From assembly GCA_001596155.1 (NCBI GenBank), contig CP014771.1:2108001-2172000 (forward strand): a stretch of DNA of 64,000 nucleotides, read 5' to 3'. Source of the DNA: Hymenobacter psoromatis. Lineage in GTDB: Bacteria; Bacteroidota; Bacteroidia; Cytophagales; Hymenobacteraceae. The notes beneath the pieces were generated by a model. It was given only the letters and a program-made list of their open reading frames with translations, was not told the origin of the DNA and made no database searches. Positions 8,650-17,856 of the stretch are shown here, in pieces (within the stretch, counting starts at the first letter, position 1; the number at the start of each line of letters is the position of its first letter). The position numbers and the translations under genes are program-made.

Positions 8650-10434
8650 ATGCGACTATCCTCTACCTACTTACGGCTCGTGTTAGCGGGCCTACTGTTC
8701 TCTTACCTATTCTCCTGCTCCCGGCATTCGGCGGACTTACCAGTCCCCACCGCCACCGTACAAGTGCCGGAGCTTACCATTAGCGAGGTTCAGACGTGGT
8801 ACCAGCAGCACTACGCCGCTACGTTCAGCACGTCACCTGCCACGTTGAGCAACGGCTCTAGCAGCCGTACAGCTGCGGGCGGTTCGACTCCTTTGCGCCA
8901 TACCCACTTGATATGGCCCCGTGCCCTAACCGTTGGGCATGGTGCTCAGACCCTTGTCCTCGTTCCCTTAGCCGGTGACCAGGCCCAGGCCCTGTTTGCG
9001 GGTCACTGGCAAGGAACACGCTACCTGGTTGTCACTAAAAAGGAGGACCAAGCCTTGGACGGCAATCTGCTGGAGTTGTTGTTACGTCGCACGAACACGC
9101 CCGTTGACACGCTGGCGCTCTTCACCAGTCTCTACCGCAGTTACCACGCGGGACAGGTAGCCGCGCCAACCCAGGGCGAGGGGTACCTCATTGCGTACAC
9201 ATTAGACTACGTTTATATATCTGGGAAACACTTTCTAAACGGACAGCTGCTAACCGGAAATGTGCGCTTAAAGTTTTTTCCTTCTGGCAGCTCCAGTCAT
9301 CTTAAGGGGGGCTCTGCTACGTCCCCGCAAGTAATTAACGGCAGTGGTACTTTGCCAACTAGTCCAATTGCAAACTCTTCGAATGGAGGTTGTGGGGCGT
9401 ATTACAACTCTGGTAATGGAGACGATGAATACATAGACACCATAGATTGCGGCAACTACGTCTATGATGGAAACCCCGACTTCTCTGCGCAGGGCGGGGG
9501 AGGATATTCTGGCCCTGGTGACTATGGTGGAACAGGAGACAGTGGTGGTGGCGGCGGTAATAGTACCGATGGCACTACTAGTATGCAAGCCAATGCTGCT
9601 TATCTAGTAGATAATCCACTGGCTCTGTTCGGTCCTTGTCCTGGACTGCATGATGGGTGGAAAAAACAAATTACCTTCAAGCCATCGGCCCAAATTATGC
9701 AAAAAATATCTGGTTTGAATTTCGGTAATGGAATGAATCTGGGCGGAGTACCTGTGAACTGGGCATATTATGTTCAGAGTATTGGAGATGCAAGCGGAGC
9801 TGTGATAAATTTAGATTATCACTCTATATACTTTAACTCATTGCCGGTAATCGATGGGCAGCAAACAACGTTAAACAGCTTTGCTGACTATTTGCGACTA
9901 AATTTGGGTAGTCTGACGGGTACACCATTTACACCTTCAACTCATACTGGTGTTGATGAATCTTACCTGTGGACGCATTCCGTGGTAGGAACTGTACTTG
10001 AAATAGGCATTCCCGGTGACCCTGGCGCGGTAATTTGCAGTGAATACACCCAGGCAAGCAATCAGGTAAGTTGGGTATTTACTACCATTCATGACCCCTA
10101 TGTTGGCGACCATCCCGTATCTGGAACGCGTTTTTTCGGTTTACAGGATATAGGTTCAGGGTATATCTTTTACACGCAAGGAGCTGATAGGTTGACAGGA
10201 AATGCTGACGCGTTTGTTGCTTGGCTCACAGGACTAGGCAATACTGCAAATGGTATTCAGTATACTTCAGCAGATGCGTTATGGGAGAAGGCAATGAGAA
10301 ACGCAGGGCTGTTACTCGACCCTAACAACAATCCTTATTCAGTGGGTACGCCTACAGAGAATCGACCGAAATTTGCAGACATACTATCTGCAATACAAAA
10401 TGGTCGTCCGCTTTCAACTGTTCCATGTAACTGA
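8650..10434 (+). CDS. Large lipoprotein with Gly-rich linker and distinct C-terminal domain, candidate polymorphic toxin
   Basis: 594 aa. A lipoprotein signal ends at Cys 23 (LLFSYLFSC). Residues 40-230 form an N-terminal region (ISEVQTWYQQHYAATFS; TLDYVYISGKHFLNGQ). A low-complexity linker around residues 275-310 (GGGGYSGPGDYGGTGDSGGG) separates it from a C-terminal region of about 280 residues beginning at CPGLHDGWKKQITF. The DNA for the N-terminal third is G+C-rich, while the C-terminal part is visibly A+T-rich. It is followed after 7 bases by a small four-helix membrane protein. This layout resembles surface-anchored polymorphic toxins with a replaceable C-terminal domain and adjacent immunity gene. 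I do not recognise the C-terminal domain, so the toxin role is inference. Confidence 0.8.
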   Translation: MRLSSTYLRLVLAGLLFSYLFSCSRHSADLPVPTATVQVPELTISEVQTWYQQHYAATFSTSPATLSNGSSSRTAAGGSTPLRHTHLIWPRALTVGHGAQTLVLVPLAGDQAQALFAGHWQGTRYLVVTKKEDQALDGNLLELLLRRTNTPVDTLALFTSLYRSYHAGQVAAPTQGEGYLIAYTLDYVYISGKHFLNGQLLTGNVRLKFFPSGSSSHLKGGSATSPQVINGSGTLPTSPIANSSNGGCGAYYNSGNGDDEYIDTIDCGNYVYDGNPDFSAQGGGGYSGPGDYGGTGDSGGGGGNSTDGTTSMQANAAYLVDNPLALFGPCPGLHDGWKKQITFKPSAQIMQKISGLNFGNGMNLGGVPVNWAYYVQSIGDASGAVINLDYHSIYFNSLPVIDGQQTTLNSFADYLRLNLGSLTGTPFTPSTHTGVDESYLWTHSVVGTVLEIGIPGDPGAVICSEYTQASNQVSWVFTTIHDPYVGDHPVSGTRFFGLQDIGSGYIFYTQGADRLTGNADAFVAWLTGLGNTANGIQYTSADALWEKAMRNAGLLLDPNNNPYSVGTPTENRPKFADILSAIQNGRPLSTVPCN

Positions 10435-10441
10435 ACTCAGT

Positions 10442-10834
10442 ATGAAAGGAGCAATAAAAATTTCATTCTCCCTCTTTATATCATTAGGTATTGTTGCAGC
10501 ATTGCTTGCTAGTGCAGCGGAATCGCCTTTCTACCAAAGCTTTATTTATGGTTGGTTTATAATAACCTGCTACGGATGGATTTTATATTCCCCATTTGCA
10601 TACATAATTTCCATTGTAGCCAACGCTATAAAGTCAAAATCTATGCCGTTACTGTTTGCAGTTGGGGCTTTACTAGCGTCTTTTATATCTGCATGTCTGT
10701 TAGCAAGTCCATTTGCTGTTACATTCAGTAAGCATAAAATAATCGATGTTATTTGCTTTGCAGTAGGAGGTGGCATTTACAGTGTTTTGTATAAAGAATG
10801 GGTTATGCGTTATCAGGTAGCTAAGGGAAAATAG
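10442..10834 (+). CDS. Small four-helix membrane protein, candidate immunity protein
   Basis: 130 aa from ATG 10442, 7 bases after the stop of the lipoprotein gene. Four hydrophobic segments are visible: FSLFISLGIVAALLAS, YGWFIITCYGWILYSPFAYI, LLFAVGALLASFISACLLAS and VICFAVGGGIYSVLY, with a short basic tail (RYQVAKGK). The gene is A+T-rich like the 3' part of its neighbour, so the two probably arrived together. Multi-helix membrane proteins beside variable C-terminal toxin domains are often immunity proteins against membrane-acting or periplasmic toxins. No family was recognised. A rho-independent terminator follows at 10883. Confidence 0.75.
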   Translation: MKGAIKISFSLFISLGIVAALLASAAESPFYQSFIYGWFIITCYGWILYSPFAYIISIVANAIKSKSMPLLFAVGALLASFISACLLASPFAVTFSKHKIIDVICFAVGGGIYSVLYKEWVMRYQVAKGK

Positions 10835-10882
10835 ACTACAATAGAGTATTGATAAAATACTGACTATTTTCCTCATAGTTTT

Positions 10883-10913
10883 AAAAGCCTGCTTCACCAC
10901 AGCAGGCTTTTTT
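10883..10913 (+). terminator. Rho-independent terminator
   Basis: Stem AAGCCTGCT / AGCAGGCTT with a 7-base loop and a following T-run, about 50 bases after the small membrane-protein gene. It would end the lipoprotein/membrane-protein transcript. Confidence 0.88.
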
Positions 10914-10933
10914 GTGCTCTGTATAGAAACAGA

Positions 10934-11202
10934 GGTAGCGCGAGAGTAGGAACAGAAATTCCCGCTAGGCTTTTTACAATGTCAGAGTTCAGCATTTAAG
11001 AGCCCCTTTTGTCTCATGAAATCATCTATTGTGGTCAGTAAGGAACACTGATTGATGAGACAACCAAATGAGATGCTTTCACAGGGCGGAGGACACTCGG
11101 CATCCAAAACTGCCTTAAATACCTTAAAACGGACATTTTTTGAGTCATCAGCCATGTTCAAACTCCCCTAACGGGAATTTCTGTTCCTACTCGCGCGCTA
11201 CC
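10934..11202. repeat. 269-bp unit bounded by 31-bp inverted repeats
   Basis: Arms 10934-10964 and 11172-11202 are reverse complements with one mismatch (the outer end is ggtagcgcgagagtaggaac on the left). The interior of about 207 bp carries a 57-codon ORF on the minus strand. No target-site duplication is obvious. The unit may be a miniature mobile element or an invertible segment. Confidence 0.8.
10982..11155 (-). CDS. Small Cys-rich ORF within the inverted-repeat unit
   Basis: 57 aa starting MADDSKNVRFKVFKAVLDAE. The centre holds four cysteines (CPPPCESISFGCLINQC) and the tail is TTIDDFMRQKGLLNAEL. It fills the space between the two 31-bp inverted repeats. The Cys spacing could suit metal binding or disulfides, or a modified peptide, but no modification enzyme is nearby. 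I do not recognise it, and whether it is translated is uncertain. Confidence 0.4.
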   Translation of the reverse strand: MADDSKNVRFKVFKAVLDAECPPPCESISFGCLINQCSLLTTIDDFMRQKGLLNAEL

Positions 11203-11312
11203 CTTACTACCTGCTGGTGGGCGTGTAGGGTCTGCTGGATGCAGCTGCGACAAAGCAGCAACTCGTTAGCCGCTGAACAGTCCTCCAAAAATTGTAGCTC
11301 GTCGGGCGTCAT
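11187..11312 (-). CDS. Small ORF with a CxxC pair
   Basis: 41 aa: MTPDELQFLEDCSAANELLL, then CRSCIQQTLHAHQ and a VVRVARE end. It is co-directional with and just upstream of the 57-aa ORF, and its stop codon lies in the right inverted-repeat arm. Codon choice is coding-like. No family was recognised. Confidence 0.4.
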   Translation of the reverse strand: MTPDELQFLEDCSAANELLLCRSCIQQTLHAHQQVVRVARE

Positions 11313-11337
11313 GCAGTTGCGAGATTATCAATCCTAC

Positions 11338-13290
11338 CTACGCATCGGTCTTCACCAGCACCACCTGGGCGTGGTCGGCCTGGTTGACTTTGCGGCGAAA
11401 GTTCTGGTACTCCGGGTAGTTGGCGGGGGGTAGGGACGTGCCTCCGGCGGGGCGGCGGGTTTCGAGCTGGCGCACGTATTGCAGCGTGCCGTCGGGCAGA
11501 GTGGTGCAGGCGCTGGAATAGGTGCCGTAGGGCGAGGTTAGCTGCGTGGGCTGGGGCAGGTTTTCGGCGCGGAAGCCGGCCGGCAGGTGCAGGCGTACGG
11601 TATCCTGGTAGATTTTGGCGGGGGGTAAGGACAACGGCGCGGTGCGCGGCCCCACCTGAGTGGGCAGCGCGGCCAGGCGGCCCAGGATGTTGGGCTCTAG
11701 CAGCAGGCGGCGGCCGGCGGCGGTGCCCACGCTCGGCAGCTCCAGGCCCAGCGTTTCGACTACGCCCGGCAGGGGCGCGGGGCCGGTGGTGGGGGCCGCC
11801 GCCATGCGCAGGCTGGTGATGTTAAAATGACTCAGGGGCAAGTGGTTGGCCACGTACTTCTTCTGGTCTTCGGGGCCTACCTCGTGCAGCAGCTGGGCAT
11901 AAATATCCTGCGCCAGGCCCAGGCGGCGGGTGCGCACCGTGGCCTTGGCCGCGCCGGTGGCGTCGAGCCAGAGGTCGGTGCGGCGCTGCTGGCGGTTGGC
12001 TTGGGCGCCGTAGCGGGGGGTAGCGACCAGGCGGCCACCTTCAGGCGTGAGCAGCAGCGCGTGGCGGTTGCCGGTGAAGGAGCCCATGTAGCCGAACGCC
12101 TCGGTCTGGCTCGTGCATTCCAGCCACACCGTGTCGGCGGGCGCGCTGCCGTGAGCGGCCAGCGGCATGCACAAAATCACGTGGTTGAACTGGCGGCTGG
12201 GAAAATCGGCCCGCACGTCGGGCTCGTTGGGGCCGGCTTTCACCAGGGCTACGTAGGCGGGCAGGCCGGCCGCCTTTAGCAGCGCGCGGGTGTAGTTGCT
12301 CAGGGCTTTGCAGTCGCCATAGCCGCCGGCCACTACGCTGCTGGCGGGCGCGGTTTGCCAGCCGCCCAGGCCCAGCTGCACCGAGATGTAGCGCGTCGAG
12401 CCCTGCAAAAACTCATACACCTTACGGGCCCGCTCGCGGGCATCGGGGGCAGTCACCATTAGCTGGGCCATCTTCGCAGTGAGGGCGGGGGGTAGCACGT
12501 CGCGGCCTTCGCCCAGCTGGTAGCTCCACAGGCCCAGGCTTTGCCACGAGGCCATCGACCCCGCGTGGCCCTGCACTTCGAACGTGGCCGGGGCCAGGTG
12601 CACGGCCGGCAGCAGCTCATCCAGCGAGGGCGACAGCGGCTCTTCCTCCACGGCGGGCGCGGCGGGCAGCTGCCAGCGGTAGGTAGTCTGGCTGCCCGCC
12701 ACCACGGGCGCGCTGGCGGTGCCGGCCGGCAACAGCTGCTCCTGGTAGCGCAGGGGCAGGGCGGTGGGCGTAGTTACTTGCAGCGTAGCTCCTTCCAGCG
12801 ACACATTTTCGGCGCTCTGGGGCTGCCAGTCGGGGTAGAACAGCGTATTATCCGACACCACCTCGTAGTCAAACTCCACGGTGTAGGGCGTGGCGGGCTG
12901 GCGCAGGTCGGCATAGCGCACGCGCACGTCGGTCATCAGGTCGCCGCCGCTGCTGCCCAGGCCCTGGTCATGCACCTCAGCCGGCCGCAGCTGGTGCAGC
13001 AGCAGCCCCTGGGCATCATATACTGCCCCGTGCAGGTAGCTGATGCGGTTGAGCGCATCGTAGCCAACCACCAGTTGGCCATACTCTTCGCTCCCGGCCT
13101 CACTGAGCACCGTCACTACCTGATGCACAGTCTTGACGAGCTGGCTGGCCGACTTCACCACCACTTTCTCGTCATAAGCGCGCACCACGACGTGAGCGTT
13201 TTCGCGCAGGGCCGGCGCAATGGCATCAGCCGGATACTTGGGGGTAGGCGCGCCCAGCAGCACCAGCGAGGAGAAAACAGGGAGGAACAT
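11338..13290 (-). CDS. DUF3857 / transglutaminase-fold protein with intact catalytic residues
   Basis: 650 aa with a signal-like N-terminus (FLPVFSSLVLLG). The first half is a DUF3857 beta domain; a transglutaminase core follows, with the nucleophile in GGYGDCKALSNYT (Cys about 327) and the His in SRQFNHVIL (His about 370), then VWLECTSQTEAFGY. Known members are exported proteins of unknown substrate in Bacteroidetes. It is the last of three related genes in tandem on this strand, and the only one retaining the Cys and His. The upstream gene ends about 250 bases away, so separate transcription is possible. Confidence 0.85.
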   Translation of the reverse strand: MFLPVFSSLVLLGAPTPKYPADAIAPALRENAHVVVRAYDEKVVVKSASQLVKTVHQVVTVLSEAGSEEYGQLVVGYDALNRISYLHGAVYDAQGLLLHQLRPAEVHDQGLGSSGGDLMTDVRVRYADLRQPATPYTVEFDYEVVSDNTLFYPDWQPQSAENVSLEGATLQVTTPTALPLRYQEQLLPAGTASAPVVAGSQTTYRWQLPAAPAVEEEPLSPSLDELLPAVHLAPATFEVQGHAGSMASWQSLGLWSYQLGEGRDVLPPALTAKMAQLMVTAPDARERARKVYEFLQGSTRYISVQLGLGGWQTAPASSVVAGGYGDCKALSNYTRALLKAAGLPAYVALVKAGPNEPDVRADFPSRQFNHVILCMPLAAHGSAPADTVWLECTSQTEAFGYMGSFTGNRHALLLTPEGGRLVATPRYGAQANRQQRRTDLWLDATGAAKATVRTRRLGLAQDIYAQLLHEVGPEDQKKYVANHLPLSHFNITSLRMAAAPTTGPAPLPGVVETLGLELPSVGTAAGRRLLLEPNILGRLAALPTQVGPRTAPLSLPPAKIYQDTVRLHLPAGFRAENLPQPTQLTSPYGTYSSACTTLPDGTLQYVRQLETRRPAGGTSLPPANYPEYQNFRRKVNQADHAQVVLVKTDA

Positions 13291-13538
13291 AGGGGAATTA
13301 ATGACTAATGACTACTAATCTGTCGTTTACAACTGTTCTTATTAGTCATCTATCATGGCAAGCGAAGCAATGACAAATAGCCTTCAACTAAGAACCAGGT
13401 GAAGTAACCTTTTAAATTAGCCTACGGGGAGCCGTTTGCTTCCGCGTCTTCTGCGCAAACCTCTGCGTCTTCTGCGGGCTAAAAACGCCTGAAGCTGTAT
13501 GCCAATTTAATTTGTCAATTCAACCAGAAACTCAAAAA

Positions 13539-15626
13539 CTACGAACCCTTTTTAATCACCAGCGCCTCGGCCTGCTTGGCCAGCATCTGGCGGTATAGCT
13601 CACGCAGGGCCTGGTATTCGTCGGCGCTATACACGGGCTTGTCGAGGGTGAGGCGGCTCATGAGCTGCACCGTGCCGGGCGTGGGGCTGCTGGCCACGTA
13701 CACGTAGCGGCCGCCCTGGTTGGGCAGCACCAGCGTGGCGGCCTTGGGCAGCTCGGCCACGTAGCCGGGGGGTAGGGTCAGCGTTAGATTGATAACCTCC
13801 TGCTGCATCATGCCCACATCGACGGGATACGTGCGCTCGGGGTGGCGAAACGGATTTTGCCGCTCCCCAAACGGCTCCAAAGGGTTTATATAAAGCTCTT
13901 TGGCTACAGCGGCCGTGCTGGCCAGCTGCCGCAATTCGTAGCGCAGCGCCAGCGCCGAGCCCACCTCGCCTTGCCCGCCAAACGCGTAGCTGGGCAGCTC
14001 CCAGCCGGGATGCTGGCCCGCCAGCTCGGCCACGAATTTCTTCTCGCCCAGCTGCTGTAATTTTTCGCGGGCTTCCAGCCCGGCGTAGCCCCCGTGCTCT
14101 TCGCGCACCTGCCCGCTCAGGTTGCCCTGGGCATCAAGGGCCAGCTTTATTTCCTGGTAATGGTTGTATCGCTGGGCGGGCACCAGGCTCACCCAGCGGC
14201 CGTCTCCCTGCTCGGGCACCACGCGGCCCAGTTGGTTGAGGCAGGGCCGGGGCAGCAGGCCGGCGGGCAGCAGCGGCTCGGTGGCATCGAGCAGCAGCTC
14301 CTTCTTATCGGCCAGCGTCACCAGCGCCACCACGTAGTTGAACTGCTCCAGCAGCGGATATTCCTCGCTCACGCGGCCGTGGACGCGGGTGCTCAGCAGC
14401 ACCGGCTGCGTCGCAAGGCCCGCCTCGCGCAGGGCCGCGATGAGCAGCAGGTTCACGTCGGCGGCCGTGCCGCGGTGCAGCTCGTAGCTGCGCTTGAGGG
14501 GGGTAGTGGCGTGGTAGCGCGCCGTGCCGTCGCACTTCACGCTCCGGAGCACCAGCTCGCGCACGGCCGCCGCGCGGGCCGCCGGGTCGGGATACTGCGC
14601 CACCAGCGGCTGCACCACGGCCGCCAGAAAGCCGCCGTGCTCCAGCGCCTGCCCAAAAAACTCGTCTTCCAGCAGCAGCTTGTTTTTCTTGGTCCAGCTG
14701 TCGGTCAGGTCGCGGTATTCCTGGTCGGGCCACTGCTCGCCGGCCAGCTCAAACGTCATGCGCGGCAGGTAGTCGTTGGCCGTCGTCATGTAGGGCTCGG
14801 CGCGAAACGCCGGCGCATCGCGCAGCACCCAGCGATGCTGCTCGGTGCTCATGCTAATGCTGTTGTTACCCACGTCCGTACCGGTCAGCGGGCCGCTTTG
14901 CACCCGGTCGGTCAGCAGCAGGCTCACCGAGCCTTTGCTTACTTCATTGACACTCAGTGGAGAGTACCCCTGATACAGCACCTTATAATGAAATACCTGC
15001 GGAATGCTGGTGCGGTATTCGCTCCAGCGCGTCGGAATTTCGCGCTGGAAAGTCCAGTCCTGGTAGTTACTGAAAAACGTGGACGTAACGACGTAGCTAT
15101 ACTCAATCACCGCGCCTTCCTGCACGCCCGGCAGCGTAAACTTGCGCACGGTGAGGTGGTCGCTGCGCTTCTCTTCGAAAGAATTACCGGCTTCCAGCTT
15201 AGTTTTGAGGAGCTTGTCATCGGCCCCGCGCACGTAGGTGAAGCCGCGCAGGTTGTTGAGCTTCTCCGCGCTGCCACCGTTATGGTACAGCGGCACTTCC
15301 ACGGTGGCGTAGTCGTAGCCGGCTTTCTTAAGAATCTTAATCCGCGTGGTCCGCTCGTAGATGATACTCAGCTCGCCGGCCGTGCTGCCAAAGCGCGCCG
15401 TGCCATAGTCGCACAGCACCACGGCCACGGCCCCACTATCACCCACAAAGTTCCGGGCCTCAAAGTCTTTGGCCTCGGGCTGGCCAAAGCGTAGCGGCAG
15501 CGGGGCGGGGGTAGGCGGTGCCGCCGTTTGGGCCACCGCGGCCCACGGCCCCACGGCCAGCAGCCAGCCCGCTGCCATCACGGCCGGCCAATAATTTTTC
15601 CAGCCAATAAGCGGTTCGTTAAACAT
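13539..15626 (-). CDS. DUF3857 protein with a degenerate transglutaminase domain
   Basis: 695 aa with a signal peptide (MAAGWLLAVGPWAAVAQ; the alternative start at 15578 begins there). The DUF3857 part contains KILKKAGYDYATVEVPLYHN and REIPTRWSEYRTSIP. The transglutaminase-like part reads HRGTAADVNLLLIAALREAG where active members have GDCKD, and QFNYVV where they have FNHV, so the catalytic Cys and His are replaced by Ala and Tyr. It is a close paralogue of the next gene upstream (15667-17751), 40 bases away, probably one operon. It likely has a binding or structural role rather than an enzymatic one. Confidence 0.85.
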   Translation of the reverse strand: MFNEPLIGWKNYWPAVMAAGWLLAVGPWAAVAQTAAPPTPAPLPLRFGQPEAKDFEARNFVGDSGAVAVVLCDYGTARFGSTAGELSIIYERTTRIKILKKAGYDYATVEVPLYHNGGSAEKLNNLRGFTYVRGADDKLLKTKLEAGNSFEEKRSDHLTVRKFTLPGVQEGAVIEYSYVVTSTFFSNYQDWTFQREIPTRWSEYRTSIPQVFHYKVLYQGYSPLSVNEVSKGSVSLLLTDRVQSGPLTGTDVGNNSISMSTEQHRWVLRDAPAFRAEPYMTTANDYLPRMTFELAGEQWPDQEYRDLTDSWTKKNKLLLEDEFFGQALEHGGFLAAVVQPLVAQYPDPAARAAAVRELVLRSVKCDGTARYHATTPLKRSYELHRGTAADVNLLLIAALREAGLATQPVLLSTRVHGRVSEEYPLLEQFNYVVALVTLADKKELLLDATEPLLPAGLLPRPCLNQLGRVVPEQGDGRWVSLVPAQRYNHYQEIKLALDAQGNLSGQVREEHGGYAGLEAREKLQQLGEKKFVAELAGQHPGWELPSYAFGGQGEVGSALALRYELRQLASTAAVAKELYINPLEPFGERQNPFRHPERTYPVDVGMMQQEVINLTLTLPPGYVAELPKAATLVLPNQGGRYVYVASSPTPGTVQLMSRLTLDKPVYSADEYQALRELYRQMLAKQAEALVIKKGS

Positions 15627-15666
15627 AGAAGCTAAATAAGTGCGTTCGTCCTTGAACTGCGCTTAG

Positions 15667-17751
15667 TCAGTTCTTTTTCAGTACCAGCGCTTCAGCCTGC
15701 TTGGCCAGAGCCAGGCGGTAGAATTCGCGCAGCGACGCATACTCTTCAGCCCCATACACGGGCTTGGTGAGCGTGAGGCGGCTGAGGAGCTGCACCGTGC
15801 CCGGCGCGGTAGTGCTGGCCGAGTACATGTAGCGGCCGCCCTTGTCGGGCAGCTCTATCACGGCAGGCTTGGGCAGCTCGGCCGCGTAGCCGGGGGGTAG
15901 GGTCAGCGTGACCAGAATAACATCCTGGGTCGGCGCGCCAAAATCGACGGGGTAGGTGCGGTCGGGGTGCCGGAAGGGATTCTCGCCGTCACCAAACGAG
16001 GCCAACGGGCTCACGTACAGCTCCTGGGCCGCGCCGGGCGTGCTGGCCGGCTGGCGCATCTCATAGTTCAGGGCCAGCGGCCTACCCACCTCGCTCACCT
16101 CGCTGAACTTGTAGCTCGGCATTTCCCAACCGGGGTGCTGGCTGGCCAGCTCGGTCACGTATTTCTTCTCGCCCAGCTGCTGCAAGCGCTCGCGGGCCGA
16201 CGCCCCCGAGTAGCCGCCGTGCTCCTCGTGCACCTGGCCGGTCAGGTTGCCCTGCTCATCTATTTTCAGCTGCACTTGCTGGAAGTGGTTGCGGCTCTGG
16301 GTCGGCGTGAGGCTCACCCAGCGGCCTTCGCCTTCCTTGTTGGCCACGAGGCGGCCAATTTGGTTGAGGCAGCGCGTGGGCAGCACGCCGCAGGGCAGCA
16401 GCGGCTCGGTGGCATCGAGCAGCAGCTCCTTGCCATCGGCCAGCGGCAGCATGCCAATCACGTAGTTGAATTGCTGAAGCAGCGGAAAATTCTGGTCCAC
16501 GCGGCCGTGGCTGCGGGTGCTCAGCAGCACGGCCTCGGCGGGCAGCCCGGCCTGGCGCAGCGCCGCGATGAGCAGCAGGTTTATGTCGGCGGCCGTGCCG
16601 CGGTGCAGCTCGTAGCTCTTCCTGAGCGAGCCGCTGGCCACAAAGCCGGTCGTGCCGTCATACTTCATCCCTTTTATCACCAGCTCGCGCACGGCGGCGG
16701 CGCGGGCGGCCGGGTCAGGATACTGCGCTATCAGCGGTTTCAGGGCCGCATCCAGAAAGCCCAACCGGCCCAGCTGACCGCCAAAGTTTTCTTCGTTTTG
16801 CAGCTCCGCGTTGATTTTCGTCCAGGTGCCCAGCACGTTCTGGTAAGCCCCGCCGGGCATCCGCTCGCCGGCCAGCTCAAAGTTGATGCGCGCCACGTAG
16901 TCGCGCATGGTGGTCATGTAGGGCTCGTCGCGCAGGGCGGGCACGTTCTGCATGGCCCAGTGGTAGTTAGTGGCCTGCGCCGTAATGGCATCCGAGTGCG
17001 AGGCCGTGTGGCTCCCTTGCCCGTTGAGGCCGCCCCCACCGTCGCCCACCTCCACGCGCTCGGTGGCCAGGTACTGGGTAGCGGTTTGCTCCTTGGTTTG
17101 CAGCGCCAGCGGCTCGTAGCCCTGCATCAGCATTTTATAGTCGAAATACTCCGGAATGCTGGCCCGAAACTCGCTCCACCGGGTCGGAATTTCGCGCTGA
17201 AAGGTCCAGTCCTGAAACTGCGACAGAAAATCCGAAGTCACGGTGTACGAATACTCAATCACGGCGCCCTCGCGCACGTTGGGCAGCGTAAACTTGCGCA
17301 CCCGCGTATTCTTGGTGCGCTCCTCGGTGAAAGCCTTGCTCGTTTCGAGCTTCACCTTCTCAATCTTACCACCTACTTCGTTGTAGGTGAAGCCTCTCAG
17401 GTTCACGATTTTTTCCTCGTCCTGGTCCTTGTGGTAGAGGGGCACCTCCACGGTCGCCACGTCGTAGCCCGATTTTTTGAGAATCTTAATCCGCGTCGTG
17501 CGCTCCGATTCCAATTGAAAGCTCAGGCCATTGAGCCGGAAGCGGGTATTGCCGTAGTCGTAGAGCACCACGGCCCCGGCGGCGCTGTCGCCCACGAAGT
17601 TTTTAGCCTCAAAATCAGCGGGCTCGGGCTTGCCGAATTTTATTTCGACCGGCTTCACCGGGGCTTGCTGCGCGCGGCCGGCGGCCGGGCATAACAGCAA
17701 AAGAAGCGCCGCTGCGGAGCAGGGCGCAAGCGCACGTAGCGTTTGCTTCAT
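15667..17751 (-). CDS. DUF3857 protein with a degenerate transglutaminase domain (paralogue)
   Basis: 694 aa with signal peptide AALLLLLCPAAGRAQ. It matches the neighbouring gene along its whole length: DFEAKNFVGDS, RTTRIKILKKSGYDVATVEV, REIPTRWSEFRASIPEYFDY, HRGTAADINLLLIAALRQAG and QQFNYVIGMLPLADGKELLL. The usual catalytic Cys and His are again missing. Tandem duplication is evident; the two differ mainly around residues 230-260, where this copy has a Gly-rich insertion (GDGGGGLNGQGSHT). It is probably the first gene of the pair. Substrate and role are unknown. Confidence 0.85.
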   Translation of the reverse strand: MKQTLRALAPCSAAALLLLLCPAAGRAQQAPVKPVEIKFGKPEPADFEAKNFVGDSAAGAVVLYDYGNTRFRLNGLSFQLESERTTRIKILKKSGYDVATVEVPLYHKDQDEEKIVNLRGFTYNEVGGKIEKVKLETSKAFTEERTKNTRVRKFTLPNVREGAVIEYSYTVTSDFLSQFQDWTFQREIPTRWSEFRASIPEYFDYKMLMQGYEPLALQTKEQTATQYLATERVEVGDGGGGLNGQGSHTASHSDAITAQATNYHWAMQNVPALRDEPYMTTMRDYVARINFELAGERMPGGAYQNVLGTWTKINAELQNEENFGGQLGRLGFLDAALKPLIAQYPDPAARAAAVRELVIKGMKYDGTTGFVASGSLRKSYELHRGTAADINLLLIAALRQAGLPAEAVLLSTRSHGRVDQNFPLLQQFNYVIGMLPLADGKELLLDATEPLLPCGVLPTRCLNQIGRLVANKEGEGRWVSLTPTQSRNHFQQVQLKIDEQGNLTGQVHEEHGGYSGASARERLQQLGEKKYVTELASQHPGWEMPSYKFSEVSEVGRPLALNYEMRQPASTPGAAQELYVSPLASFGDGENPFRHPDRTYPVDFGAPTQDVILVTLTLPPGYAAELPKPAVIELPDKGGRYMYSASTTAPGTVQLLSRLTLTKPVYGAEEYASLREFYRLALAKQAEALVLKKN

Positions 17752-17856
17752 AAACCAGAAAAAAGGGAGAATCAGAAAGGCGAGGCTATAAAGCCCACGC
17801 CGGCCGGGTAAAAGTACGTGGTGGCAAATACTTTACCAACTTTCCCGCCGCAGTTT

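Noticed and set aside
14094..17694. Very long open frames on the plus strand opposite the DUF3857 genes
   Set aside because: They are mirror frames of G+C-rich genes; they have low-complexity Gln/His/Arg-rich products and no domains, while the minus-strand frames have signal peptides and a known family.
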